A DNA stretch of 64,000 bases from Hypoxylon rubiginosum (taxonomy: Eukaryota > Ascomycota > Sordariomycetes > Xylariales > Hypoxylaceae). Location: the NCBI GenBank assembly GCA_902806565.1, contig CADCXA010000025.1, positions 868,001 through 932,000 on the forward strand, in the 5' to 3' direction. The position numbers were made by a program, and so were the translations under genes. Positions 23,402 to 36,436 of this stretch are shown piece by piece (position 1 is the first letter of the stretch; each line of letters opens with the position of its first letter). The notes below the pieces were generated by a model. The model was not told where the DNA came from and made no database searches. It saw nothing but the letters and a program-made list of their open reading frames with translations.

Positions 23402-26344
23402 ATGGCGCCCGTACCGGTTCATCTGCTGCTTCATCTCGACGCCTATGGGTTTCAAGAGAAGCTCAATAACAACGAGTTCGACTCCCAGACATTGGTTTCC
23501 TCTGTTCTGAAGCATATTGAACACCACAATGACCGAGGCATGAATCTGCATGCTGTGATATTCATCGCACCAGAAGAAAAGCTTCTAGAGCGTGCAAAGA
23601 ACTTGGTAGGTTATTTTCAACAGCACGTCCCAGCCCCATTCTCCTCTTGTTGGGCTGAGTTATTCCTCTGATTCATGGCCCATAGCCCTCACCATTCCCA
23701 CTTTCCTGAGATGAGAGTTCGCTGACTTTAAGTGGGATGTAGGACCAAGAACGAGCTGTAGGAAAAGTCCGTGGTCCGCTGCATGGAATCCCTATCGTAG
23801 TTAAGGTATATACGAATTACAATTGGAATCATCGGGCTATGTACGAACTGACTGTTGCAGGATTGCGTAGCGACAGATCCGAACCTTGGGATGAACACGA
23901 GCGCTGGTAACCATGCAGTTCTCAAGGCCAGAGTTACCAAGAATGCACCAATTATAGACAGGGTATGCCCAAATAACAAGCTTTTGAAGCCGAGACTGAT
24001 TAGAACGTTCCCAGCTTCTTGAAAAGGGTGCTATTATTATCGGCAAGACTAATCTCAGTGTAAGTGCACTCCCACCTAGGCAGGTAGCTGCTGCTAATCT
24101 TATTCTAGGAATTCTGTGCCTACAAGTATGTCATATCTTTATGATATCTGTTACTCTGTTGCTACTATATCACTAGGCTGATTATTACTAGGGGTGAAGG
24201 GCTCATTGATGGGTTTTCACCTGTGGGAGGTCAGACAGTCTCACCTTACGTCTATGAAGATTTGAACTTGGAAGAAGGTGACCTCTCGCCATCTGTAAGT
24301 CTGGCGTTCATTCCAACTCCTCCCTATTTAAAGCTCTCTTAGCTCATTGTCTTAGAGTCCCGGAGGCTCGTCGACCGGATCGGCAGTGAGTGTTTCTGCA
24401 GGTTTCGCTCTAATCGGAATCGGCACCGAGACAGATGGCTCTATTGTTCAGCCGTCCTCTAGGCAGGCGCTTTACGCCCTAAAGCCTACTCTTGGATCCA
24501 TCACTGGAGAAGGCTGTTGGCGTGTGTCCCAAACACGTGATATCCCAGGAGTCATGGCTAAATCAGCACGAGATATTGCGGCTGCTTTGGATGTTTTAGT
24601 AGACAATGGAGTCCGTAGCGATCTATCCTCAGATGGATATATGAGGTTCCTCTCCAGTACGTTTGATGGGTTGAGGGTTGGCTTTGTTGACCCAACCCTA
24701 TTCCGCTTCCCATTAGACTTCTGGACTCCTAGCGACGAAGCGACAGAACAACACGTAAGATACACTAACAAAACTACATATAATCCCCGCTAACGTTATT
24801 GTTGCAGGATAGCGCGTATCATGAGGCCATAAGTATCATCCAGGACCACGGAGCTGGTGTGATCTATCCAGCTAACTTAGCATCGCCGACTGAGCTAAGC
24901 ATGAATGATGAGTGGACCCCTGCGACTGTTAACTGTACGAGAAGATAAGCTATAGCTGTGTTTAATAGAATGGCTAATATATATGCCTTAGCATATGAAC
25001 ACGAGGCGGTAGCCAACGAATTCTTAAGCCAGTATTCCAGTCAAAACACCGAAGTCCGTACGCTCGCCGACATAGTCCGATTCAACTCAGAGCACGCTGA
25101 TATCAGCCTTCCCAAGGGTATGCCCGATCATTTCATAGACCAAGATTAGACAATAATAGCTAATAGAACGTAGAGGCTCTCGACCAATCATTGCTGATAA
25201 AGGCAGTTGAAGATAGGCCTACAGAAGAAGCTTACCGGAAGGCTATAGATCACATGACAAAAGTTGGCAAAGGGGGAATTGATAAAGTCATGGAAGAACA
25301 CCAGCTTGACGTAGTGATAGGTCCGATGGACAGCGCGATATGTTCATTAAGCTGCGCTTCCGGTAGGGACAGCATCTATATGATTTAACGAAAGTAAGTA
25401 AGCTAATACTAGCTGCGCAACCCGTCCGCGCAAGCGCGGCCGGGAGAATTACGTAATAAAGAAAAAGCTTCTGATTGGCCCCGCCACACCCCCTAGCCAC
25501 ACTCACCAAGCCACAACACCAAGCCCACCACCCCCAGCCACACCACACCCAAACCACCCCCAGCCACACCACACCCAAACCACCCACTGCCACCCACCAC
25601 CACCTCCCTAGCCACACCACCACCACCACACCCCAGCCACACCACCACCACCACACCCCAGCCACACCACCGCCACCCACCACCACCCCCCTAGCCACAC
25701 CACCACCCACCACCACCCACCACCACCAGACCCCAGCCACACCGCCCACCCCCCCCCCGCCGGCCATGGCTACCTTAGGTAATTCGGGATATCGGCTCGG
25801 CGAACGGCGGCTCCGCGCGCCGATTCGCCGAGTATACCTACCAGCCACAGCCAACCTACTCTGATTGGCTAGCCACACCTGGGTGCACGGACGAAGAATT
25901 CTTCATAGAATCATTTATTCTCAATCAAAATCCCTTTAAAAGCTTAATAATTAATACCATTCGATAGAGCTCGTTTTGCGTGACCTTTTGATACCAGTTG
26001 CACCTTTATAGACCTTGTTGCGATAGAGCTGCAAAGGAAAAGGTCGAAAAGTGCGGGGCGATTCTAAGTATCTGATTGGCCGGTGAAATTGTGGCAGTAC
26101 TAATGAAATAAAGAGAAGTTGATAGGAGGCGTTCATAGGATATCCGATCGCAAACGTACCGCTTGGTCGGTACCATCTCAAAGGGAAGCTTAGTCGTCCT
26201 TTTGGCCTAGGGGTGATGGCAAGAGCAGGGCAAGAGTCAACACTCGTTAGATTCATGAGTGCATTCGAGGCAGTCTTCCCGCCGCGGCCGGTCCCTGAGC
26301 GAGTACTCCAGGAAAACCTCGGGCATGGAGATTTAACTTATTGA
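23402..26344 (+). CDS. Amidase-signature hydrolase, 11 exons, repeat-bearing last intron
   Basis: Exons: 23402-23605, 23743-23805, 23861-23962, 24015-24059, 24109-24125, 24177-24294, 24356-24754, 24808-24934, 24992-25117, 25174-25362 and 26139-26344, giving 531 aa without an internal stop. The amidase signature is complete: the catalytic Lys in GPLHGIPIVVKD (about 89), the cis-Ser in SPGGSSTGSA and the nucleophile Ser in GTETDGSIVQP. It therefore probably hydrolyses a small amide, as in fungal GatA-like amidases of unknown substrate. Exon 5 is only 17 nt (EFCAY). Nine introns are 51-137 nt; the tenth is 776 nt and carries a repeat. The C-terminus GYPIANVPLGRYHLKGK lies beyond that insertion with a proper acceptor (TTCATAG), so the gene may still be functional. 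An apparent stop at 24946 lies inside a normal 57-nt intron (24935-24991). Confidence 0.88.
25409..25864 (-). mobile_element. Putative non-autonomous Helitron-like element inside amidase intron
   Basis: Read on the minus strand, the left edge ends with an 11-bp imperfect hairpin (CCCGGCCGCGC, loop TT, GCGCGGACGGG), eight bases (TTGCGCAG), then CTAG followed by host T. This is the Helitron 3' layout: hairpin, then CTRR inserted at A^T. The other end is uncertain; I place it at the first A^TC upstream of a second hairpin (CTCGGCGAA ... TTCGCCGAG, about 25796-25832). It encodes no protein. Because the right boundary is guessed and no second copy lies in the window, this is a structural call only. 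Confidence 0.42.
25490..25765. repeat. C/A-rich tandem repeat (CCACACC / CCACCA units)
   Basis: Degenerate tandem array of AGCCACACC and CCACCACCA units within the amidase intron. The plus strand is almost free of G and T, so the minus strand is G/T-rich with many GGTGG runs. Two near-identical units of about 25 bp (CACACCACCACCACCACAC type) are visible around 25610-25660. Confidence 0.8.
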
Positions 26345-26838
26345 TCCTCTCAAGGGGAAGTGCATCTGTGACCGAAAAGACAAGAAAGGGCAGTATCCTC
26401 TAAGTGAGGAGATTAAACATATCTAGGTACCTAAGATATATAGTCGTCTATGGCGCGTTACCCCCTGAGTTACCATCAACCCCAAGTACAGGGGACCTGC
26501 ACTGAAATATGAGTGATGTGTGCTATAACTAGCTGTAGCTATAGTGACTTCCAGCGCTAGACCCCCTGTACTTACAGTGCTTCTAGGGTGGCTGGACTGT
26601 GGCTTGCTTGCCTGCCCGTTTTCGGTTCTCCCCCGTTCGGCCGCGAGCAAGTCACCTGACCTCCGTTTTGACATCACTCAAGCTCTGTCTTGAGGAGAAA
26701 CGGCATAATAGAGCTCCTAACACCGTCGGTCTCTTATTTTCTTAACATATCTAGCTACTTTAACATTACTCTATCGCCTTCGGGAATCCCTAACACCTGT
26801 TCCTCCATCCTTACCTAGTAGGTAGGTAGGTAACTATC
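26345..26838. other. Convergent intergenic region
   Basis: 3' ends of the amidase (plus) and the amine oxidase (minus). Contains a tetranucleotide run TAGG (about 26818-26831) and no supported open frame. Confidence 0.5.
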
Positions 26839-28756
26839 TCACTTCGATGGCCGGCTAGTAGCAGCCTCATGAGCCTGTTTCACACACCTCAGCGCCGCCT
26901 CTATGGCCCCTTGAATCCACCCGTGCGTGTAGCTAGCGTGCTCTCCCGCGAAGAAGGCCCGGTAGTTACCTGAGTCCTGGGGATACGCCCAGTCGGGAGT
27001 ACACATTGTCTCGAGGTACTGACTCTTCTGTCCCGGTCCGAAATAGCAGAACGCGCTACCCCCCGCGAGCTCGTCCGATGGGAACACCTGCGACGCCCCT
27101 GCCTCCAGGTACTGAAGCGAATCCGCACTGGGGAACACGTGGTTCAAGTTCTCGGCTGCGATGCGCACCCGGCGCTCGGGCGACATGGCACCCAGGATGG
27201 TGGCGTCCTGCTGGAAGGTGTAAGCCGCCATGACGGCGCCGCGCTTGGTGTGTCTGAACTGCTTGTTGCCTTCAGTCTTGGGGAACATGGTATACCGAAT
27301 GGGCAGGTCGCTGACCATGCCACCGTCTTTTCCTTGGTTGTCAGAGTCGAAGACGTCTTCCCACCACCGCTTCTTGTACTGGAGCAGGACTTTCGTTACC
27401 TCGACGTAGCGCACATCGCGGATGGCCTGCTCCAGGCTCGGGGTAAAGGGGCGAGACTTGGTGATTGCGCGCTGGGCGGTATAGGGAACGGCAAAGATGA
27501 CGAAATCCGAGTCGACACTGAGCTTGTCACCTGTGCCGATCTCGTACTCGACTTTGATTTTGGGAGGCGCATCGCCGGTAGGGGAAATGTCGATTACGTT
27601 AGTCACGCGGGCGCCGTACGTAATGTTCTCGGCGAGAGACATCCTTTTCCTATCGGGGGAGATGAATGCTTTAGGGACATGGTCCATTCCGTGCTGGAGC
27701 TGTTGCATCCCTGCTGTTTCGCCGCTTGTGTTGCTCGAGAGGAAGGCATCTTTCCAGGACTCGATAAAGCCGTTCTCAAAGACGACATGTGCGTTACCGA
27801 GGTCATAGAGCCTGACGGCGTCGGGGCTCCAGTGGGCGACTTCCTCTAGGTACGAACGAAGAGTATACTTGTCGTAGAATTCGGTGACTCCCTGATATGC
27901 AATGCGAATTTTGGTAGGCTCATCCTTACGAGCTGAATTATACAAATCATTGAAGAGCTTGACGACGGGCTTGACGGCTTCAAAGAAGAGTTCGTCACAT
28001 GTTTTGCCTTTCTCGCTGGCTTTTAGATTTGGGAAAAGCTTGAGCAACTCGGAATCACAGTTCTTTAGCTTGCGATTGAAGCAGTCGTACGTCAGGGTTG
28101 TACCGTTGCGAAAGCCCGAGAGGTAAATAAACTTATTCTTCATCTCGAAGGGAAAGAGAGTGTTGATGTCGAACTTGTTGATGTAGGCGTGCGAAAGGAA
28201 GTGGTTGGCAGGAATACGCATCGCACCACCTTCAGCATGAAGGCCAGGGGCGAAGAGGGGGTCTCGAAAAGTAACTACACGACCACCGACTCGAGATGAC
28301 GCCTCGAGAATACGGACGTCAAATTTCGCCCTCTTGAGCTCATAGCCTGCTACCAGACCTGACATACCTGCCCCAACAATAGTGACCTGTGATGCGTGTT
28401 AGTTAGTGTCTCGTCCGACCGGGTTCCTTACATAAAATTTTCGATCAACCTACAGTAGTGCCTGGGGGTACGGCCTTCAACCCGGGGCCATTGATAATAT
28501 CCAGGAATTTCTCTTTGTCTTGTTCGCTCTCGTCAACAACATCAGAAGAATCATCAGGGGAGGGGGTGCAAGCAGGTATCAACGCCTTCCGGCCAAGCTC
28601 CCACAATACCTCGCCCTTCGTGTCCTTTATCACATCCACGTAGTTCCTCTCCTCCTTGGCGAAATGGAGGAGGAAGCTCAAGAGAGGGCTAGTCGCAGGA
28701 GAAGCAACATCCTTGCGGGCGTGAGTGACATTTGAGACTAACTGGGACGCCATCAT
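26839..28756 (-). CDS. Flavin amine oxidase (L-amino-acid oxidase type)
   Basis: Two exons, 28756-28454 and 28386-26839, with a 67-nt intron (phase 0), giving 616 aa. After a 101-residue N-terminal extension, the dinucleotide-binding motif VTIVGAGMSGLVAGYEL begins right at the splice junction. The FAD ribose segment EASSRVGGRVVTFR follows. The C-terminal FAD-contact motif FFAGEHASYTHGWIQGAIEAAL is present in the form seen in L-amino-acid oxidases. The enzyme would oxidatively deaminate an L-amino acid to the keto acid, ammonia and H2O2. The family is used by fungi for nitrogen scavenging and defence; which amino acid it uses cannot be told. No clear secretion signal is visible. The start could be 28756 or the adjacent ATG at 28753. 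Confidence 0.91.
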
Positions 28757-29300
28757 TGCGTTGTAACCTTTTGAATAGAACTAAGTATGGTTTGAATGTA
28801 TCTCCAGCGTTGATAAACGCTTGATTATGAGACTTCAACGAGGACGTAGAGATATATATCAACTCGGTGCTACGGCTGTATCTAAAGGAACGAGGATGGC
28901 CCAGAGCCTCAAACAAAGTGACATTCTAGAGTGTTGCATGGACAAGCATAGAGCTCGACATGTGTTGTGAGGGTAAGTGTTCATTGGCCCAGCCAGTGCA
29001 TCCTCAGATGCACGCAGTCAGAAATGCCTACGTGGATTTTCAGCTGACTGTAAATCGGCGGTCAGACTCTTCACCGAATAAGTGCAGCATTGACGAATAG
29101 GGATTATGTACAAGACCGTTTCAGCTCGCCAAAGGTCGTATTCAACTCACAAAAACGAATATGTCCTGCATAATTGGGTAGCAATACCTTGATAGTAACC
29201 AGCTGAAAGGTATGTGTTATTACCCTTTACATCTAGCTACTGGATTAGACCACCGTATCGATGAAGATCCCAGCCTCGTGCCAGGAAAGGGGCATCTAGA
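28757..29300. other. Promoter region of the amine oxidase
   Basis: No supported exon. Normal base composition; includes the presumed leader of the amine oxidase at its left edge. Confidence 0.45.
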
Positions 29301-29302
29301 AT

Positions 29303-29571
29303 ATACCTCCAGCACTTCTCCGCCCTTCCCCGTCCTTCCCCGCTCTTCCCCAATACAAAGGCCTTCTCAATCGGCACGAGCATAAATCCCGATTCTCGGA
29401 GTTCCTGGTCTGGATCAAACTTCCCCGGATATTAGCGACGGATATGATCATGACCCCAGCCAATTCCCTGCCCGAGGACGAGGTGACCGGGGACCTAGAA
29501 CTGATCGCAGAGGACTTCCAGAGGGCGGCGGATGCCGGCATAAAAGAGCACACTCATATTCGCCTTGTATG
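29303..29571 (+). pseudogene. Unidentified coding remnant at edge of AT-rich block
   Basis: An open frame without a good start codon reads PQYKGLLNRHEHKSRFSEFL, then VWIKLPRILATDMIMTP and LPEDEVTGDLELIAEDFQRA, ending HTHIRLV then TGA. Composition and residue pattern look protein-coding, unlike the surrounding spacer, and the last codons (CTT|GTATGA) could be a splice donor. Nothing downstream continues it, because the AT-rich block begins 250 bp later. I do not recognise the family. It is best read as the truncated end of a gene, possibly lost into the repeat block; chance openness is a real alternative. Confidence 0.35.
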
Positions 29572-30734
29572 AAAGCCGCTGTTCGGCCACCCGTGACGAC
29601 AAATGGCATGGAGCAGTGGCCGAAGCTCCTGACCCCTAGAACAGGCACCGTCTACTAGAGCAAGCCAGCAGAACAAGCCGCAAATTTTGGTCTATGTTCG
29701 AAGATAGCTTATTTCGACCGCTTGATAATCTGGAACTCGTTCTAGCTTCCCAAGAGGTTTACCCCTATTTCTATCCACTACCGTATAGTCACAGTGTCAA
29801 TAAGAGCGAGGTATTACTATAAAGTGAAACGTTAATAAAAAATAATATAATATATATCTCGTAACTTATAAAAGAAATATATTAGTTCTATATATATTAC
29901 TAGGTAATATATTAATATTTACTTAGTTATTTACTTAGTTTTATTTTCAGTATTAAATTATTAAAATATATAAAAAGAATAATTAATATTAACATTAAAT
30001 AATTAATATAATATTTATTAACTTATTAAAAATCTTTTTTTTTTTTATAAATTTTATTTAAATGTTTAAGCTTTAAAAAAAGTTTTATAAAATAAGTAAA
30101 AAAAGTATTTTTAAATAAAAAAAAAAATGTGTATTTATAAAACTTTTTAATTAAAAAATATTTTTTTAATTATAAGTATTTATAATATTATAATATTATA
30201 TAACGTTTAAAAAAAATAAAAAAAAAAATAAAAAAAAAAAGATTTATATAAATTAAGAAATTATTTACATAAAATAAAATAAAATAAAAAAATAAACTTT
30301 ATATTTTAAATAAAAAAAACGATATAATAAAATAAAATTTTAAAAAAAAACTATAATTATTATTATTAAATTAAAGTTATATTATATTATAAAACCGCGT
30401 ATATAAAACTATAATATTAAAAAATTATTATAATAAAATAAATAAAATAAACTAAAAAATAATAATTTAAAGGTGTTATAGTTTATATATATAAAAAAAA
30501 AATCCTAAATTATAAAATTAAAAATTTAAATTTAAAGTTTTAAAACTCAGGCTTATTATACCGCTTTAATATAAAAAACTTTATATTTATAAAAGTTATT
30601 ATATTATATTTTTTTTCTATAAAAACCTGCCATTTAAATAAAAAAATAAAACCTTAATTATATATTAACTTGTACGCACTTTATAAAAAAAAAATAAAAA
30701 CTAATTAAAAAAAAAGTAAAAAAATGAAAAAAAA

Positions 30735-30782
30735 TGGGGGGTCCGGGGGAAAGGGGGGGGGCCTCGAGGCTTTTTCTTCCCT
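30735..30782. other. G-rich island within the AT block
   Basis: About 48 bases containing runs of six, five and nine G and the palindrome GCCTCGAGGC, surrounded by nearly pure A/T. C and G have survived here, so it was either spared from RIP or entered later. Confidence 0.7.
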
Positions 30783-30885
30783 TAAAAAAAATAAAAAAAA
30801 AATCTATTAAACTTTAAACTGCCATTAAAATTATATAAATAAAAGTTATTATATATCGCTTAAATTAATGTTTTATATTTATATT

Positions 30886-31077
30886 TTTTTTAATTATTAA
30901 ATTATATATATATTTAATTAAAAAATTAATTATATATATTAAATATATATTTTTTAATTATATATATTTTTACGATTTTTTAAAATAACTTTATAATAAA
31001 ATTATTATAATTTTAATTATTAATTTATATATAAAATTTAAATAAGTTTTTTAAAATAACTTTTTATTATTTAATAT
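30886..31077. repeat. Direct repeat A, left copy
   Basis: Aligns without gaps to 36437-36628 at an offset of 5,551 bp. Differences are transitions, for example TACGATT here against TATAATT there, and AATTTTAATTA here against AACTTCGGTTA there. Each copy keeps some C/G that the other lost. Termini are not TG...CA, so it could be part of an LTR or another duplicated segment. Confidence 0.75.
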
Positions 31078-34000
31078 ATTTTTTTAAATTTATTTATTTT
31101 TAATAAAAAAGCTTAAATAATTAAAATTTATTTTTTAATGTTTTTTAATTATTAATTATATATATATTATTTTTTTTATTAAATAAAAAGTTTTTTATTT
31201 TATTAAAATCTTTTTTTATAAACTTATAAATTTATTTAAATTTAATTTTTTTTTATATATTTATTAAATTTAATTATTAAATAAATATAATAAATTTTTT
31301 TATAATAAATATTTTAATAAAACTATTTATTATTATATTTTTTATAAAAATATAAATAATTTTAATTTAATTTATAAATGTTTTTTATTATAATTAATAA
31401 TTATAAATATTTATATATTATAATTTAATTTAAAATAATATAATATTTATATATATTAATTTTATTATTTATTTATTATTATAATATATTATAATTTTTA
31501 AATTATTTAAATTTATATTAAATTTTATAATTAAATATAATATAAATATAATTTTTTTTATAACTTATATAAAAAATAATAATTTTATTTTTATTATAAA
31601 AATAATTATTATATTTTACTTATTTATATATTATTTAATTACTTTTTTAAATAATTTTATTATATATATTTATAAACTTTTTTAATTAAAAATATTATTA
31701 ATAAATAAAATATTATTAGTTATTTTAAATATATTAATATATTTATATTATAAAAATAAATATTAAATAATAAAAAAATATTAAATTAATTAATTAATTT
31801 TAAAATAATATTTATTACTAGGATTTATATTAAATCTAATTAATTAAAAAACTATAAAAATAATATTAAAATATATAATTATTATTATATATAATATTAA
31901 TTTAATTTTTTATTAATATTATTAAATAAACTATAAAAAAACTAATTTTAATAAAAATAATAATTTTTTATTTTTTATAAAAATTAAAAAAATAATTTTT
32001 AATTTCTTATTTATTAATAATTTATTTAATTTATTTATATATAAAAATTAAAAAAAATTAAATTAATTTTTTATTTTAATTTTTAATTATTTTAATTTTA
32101 AAAAACTATTATAAATTATTTTTATTTATAAATTAATATTTTTTTTATAATTATAATATTATTATATTTATTATTTATTACTTATAATTTTAATATATAA
32201 AAATAATATTATTAATATAAAAAAAAATTAATATTTTATTTTTAAAAAAACAATAAAACTTATAAAAAATAATTAAAAAACTTAATTTTATAAATATTTT
32301 AATTAGTTTTTTTTATTAAAATAAAAAAGATTTTTTTAATTTATATAATATTTTTAATAAATATAAAATAATTTAACATTTTTAATATTTTAAAGGTATT
32401 TTTATATAAATTTTTTTATTTAAATTTATATTTATAAATATATTAACTATATTATATTAAATTAACTTAAGGTTAAATCTTATTATAATTATAATAAAAA
32501 TTTAAAATAATCTTTTAATTAATATTAAAACGTAAATATTTAAATATTTATTTTTAATTTATTAATTTTTTTAAATTATTAACCTTATTTTATATTTTAT
32601 AAACTATTTATATTTATTAAATTTATATATATATATTTATATATAATTTAAAATTTATTTATTATTAATAATTTATTATTTATATTTAATTTAAAAGTTT
32701 ATTTTTTTATAATTATTTAAATATAATTTCTTAATTTCTTTAAATTTTTACTTTAAAATATAGTTTTATAACTCCTTATAAATTTTTAAAAAAAGTAATA
32801 AATTTTTTTTATAAATTTTTTACTTTTTTTATAAAAGTTTTTATAGCTTTTTAAATTTATATAATTTTAAATATAATATTAAATTTAGATTTATTTAATT
32901 AATAAAATAATATTATAAATAATATATTATTTATATTATTTATATTTTATTTATTAGTTTTTTATATATTAATTTTATTATTAAAATTAAATATTTTATA
33001 TTAAATATAACTTTTTAATTTATTATATAATTTATAACTTTAAAATAAAAAATAAATAAAATTTTTTTAGTTTATTTTAAAAGTATATTAAAAGTTATAA
33101 TTTAATTTATTAAAATAATATTTTTTATATTTTTATTTTAAAAAATATAATTTATAATATTTAATTTTATTTTTTTTATTTTATTATAAAAAATATAATT
33201 TGTAACGTTTAATTTTAGTTTTTTAATTATATTTAAAGAAACGTAATTTATAACGTTTAAATTTTTTTTTATATTAATATTTAAAAAAATATAATTTATA
33301 ATGTTTAATTTTTTTTTATTATTATAATAAATAATAAAATAATTAATAAAAAAATAATATTAAAAATAAAATATAATATAAATATAATTTTAATATAAAA
33401 ATAATTAAGTTTTTTAACTTTTTTATTATTATATTTTTTATTATTATTATTTATTTTATAATTTTACTTACTTTTATTTTTTACTGGTATTTTTATTTTT
33501 ATTTTGTTTTTTTTAAAAACTAATAGTTTTAAATTAACTTTTTTTTTTATATTTTATAAAATAATAATTTAATTAATTAAATCTTAGATATTCTTTTTTA
33601 TTATATATAATAAATTATTTTTTAAGGATAAGATATTTTTATTAAATATAATGTTTTTATTAAATATAATATTTTATATTTTAATAATTTATTTTAATAT
33701 AAAAACCTAAATATTATAAATATTTATAAAGTTATAATTTATTAAATAATTTATTTATACTTTTAAATTAAAATATTAATATTAGTTTTATTTTTATTTT
33801 ACTTTTATAATAAATATAAACACCTTATATTTATATATTTTTAAATAAATTTAATATAATTTTTTATTAATAATTATATTATTTTTAAAAACTAAATAAA
33901 TATAAAAATATTTATATAAAAATTATTAATTAAAATTATATTTAAAAATATAATTATAAAAATAAATAACAGTTTTAAAAACTTTTATTTATAAAAAACT

Positions 34001-36436
34001 TAAAAGTTTTAATTTTATTTTTATTATTTAAACTTTTTATTTAATTATATTTTTTAAATATTTAACGCCTTTATTTTAATTTTATATATTTAATATTAAA
34101 AACTTAAATTTAATATAATATATTTATTAAATATAATTTTATATAATATATTTTTTTATTATTAGTTTATTATTATATTTAATAACTTTAATATTAAAGT
34201 AATATTATTTTTAAATAATTTTAAATATTTAATTTAAAATTTTAATAATTAAATTTAAAATATAATTTTTAAAATAAAAATCTTAAGTTTATTTTATATA
34301 TTTATTAATAATTAATATTATATATTAATATTTTTAAAAGTTTATTTTTAAGTTATAAAAATTAATAACTAAATATTTATTTAGTTTATTTAATTATTTG
34401 TGATATTTATAATAATTTAATTAATTTTTTAATTTTTATTTTTTAAAAGTAATTAATTATATAATTAAAAGCTTTTAATTTTAAATAACTAAATTATAAA
34501 TATTATAATTTGTTAATTATTATATTTAAAAATTATTTTATTTAATTATTAAACTTAATATTTTTTATATAAAATAAATAATTAATAAAATTTTTAAAAA
34601 AATTCTTTAAAATATATTAATCTTATTTATTAATAATAATATATAAAATAAAATTTTTTTTTTTATAAGTAGTTATTTATATTTTTATAATCTTATTAAT
34701 ATTTTATTTTTTTTAAAAATCTTAATAATATTATATTATATATAAATTTTTTATAATATATTATATTTTATAATTATAAAAATCTTACTTTTTTTAAACT
34801 TTTTAAATATATATTTATTTTTTTATATTTTTATATAAATATAACTAAATTTTTTATAAAATTTATATTTTTAATATATATTATTTAATATAATAAAAAT
34901 TAATTAAATTAATTAAAAATATAAATAATAATTTTTAAATTTAAAATTATTAAATTCTTTAAAAAATAAATATTAACTTTAAATATAACTTATAAAATTA
35001 AGAATATTTTTTTTATTTTTTTAATTATTTAAATTAATTAATTTTTATTTTATATAAATAACTTTTTTTTTATTTTTTTAATTAACTTAATAAATATATT
35101 ATTTTTAGTTATTTTATATTTAATTATTTTTTTTATAATAAAATTTAAAATTTAATTTTTTAAAACCTTATTTTTTATAATATACTAATAATTAAAAATT
35201 TTATAATAATTAAAATAAATTAAATATAAAATATTAATTTTTTATAAATAATTAATAAATATATCGGCTTATTTTTTTTAATTAACTTAGTTTATTTATT
35301 TAAATTATTTTAATTATATAATTTATTATAATTTTTACCACTTTTATTTTATTTTAATTAATTAAAAAATTTAAAAATAACATTTTTATTTTATTTTAAT
35401 TTAATATTTAAATCTTTATTATAATTAAATTTTATATTATTAAATTAAGTAGTAAATATTTTTTTTATAAAATAAAGTTATATAAAAATTAATTATAAAA
35501 ATATATATTTATATAAAATAACTATTATATTTAAATAATTAAATATATTATTTTTAATTTTATTAATATTTAATAATTTATAATTAGTTATTTAATTATT
35601 TAAAACATTATTAAATATAACTTTAAAATCTTTTATTAATAATTAATTATTAATAATATTTATAAAACCTTTTATTTTTATATTTATAATAATTAATTTT
35701 TATTTAATTATTTATATTTTAAAGTTTTTAAATATTTTTATTAGTTATTATATTATTTTTTTATATTATTTTTAAATTTATAATTTTAATTAATTATTAT
35801 ATATTTTATTAATAGTAAATAATTTCTTATATTATTTATATAAAATATTTATTAAGTTAAAATATATATTTTAATAATTTAAAAATATAAAATTAATAAC
35901 TTAATTTTTTAATTTTTTAATTATTTATTAATAAGTTTAATAAATTTTATAATTATAATTATAAAAGGTTTAATTTTTTTTATAAATAATTTTATTTTTT
36001 TTTATTATTTTTATTAAATTTATAGGTTTTTTATTTATTTTAATTTATTTTTTTTAATTTTTATTTATTATAATTTAAAAATTATTATTTAATAAATTTT
36101 ATATTATTTATTAAACTTTTTTTAAATAATTATTAATATTTAATTAAAATAACTTTTTTAATTATTTTAATATTTTTATAAAATTAATATATTTTTAAAA
36201 TTTTAAATTAATAATTTTTATTTAAAACTTTTTATTTTATTATTTTTAATTAAATAAGTTATTATAAAAAACCTTTTTTTTTATTATTTTTAATATATTA
36301 ATTTTTTTATTATTAATTAAATTTAAATTATAAAAAATTTTATTAATATAATTATTTTATAATTTTATAGTTTTTAATTAATTAAAAATTATATATTATT
36401 ATTTATATATAACTTTTTAATTTTTAAATAAATAAA

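Noticed and set aside
24935..24991. Amidase gene seemed broken by an in-frame TAA at 24946
   Set aside because: A phase-correct 57-nt intron (donor GTACGA, branch-like GGCTAAT, acceptor CCTTAG) removes the stop and joins PATVN to the conserved YEHEAVANEFL segment, so no nonsense mutation is needed.
25288..25878. 196-codon open frame on the minus strand, rich in Gly, Val and Trp
   Set aside because: It is a translation of the CCACC tandem repeat in a non-coding strand; the composition is an artefact of the repeat.
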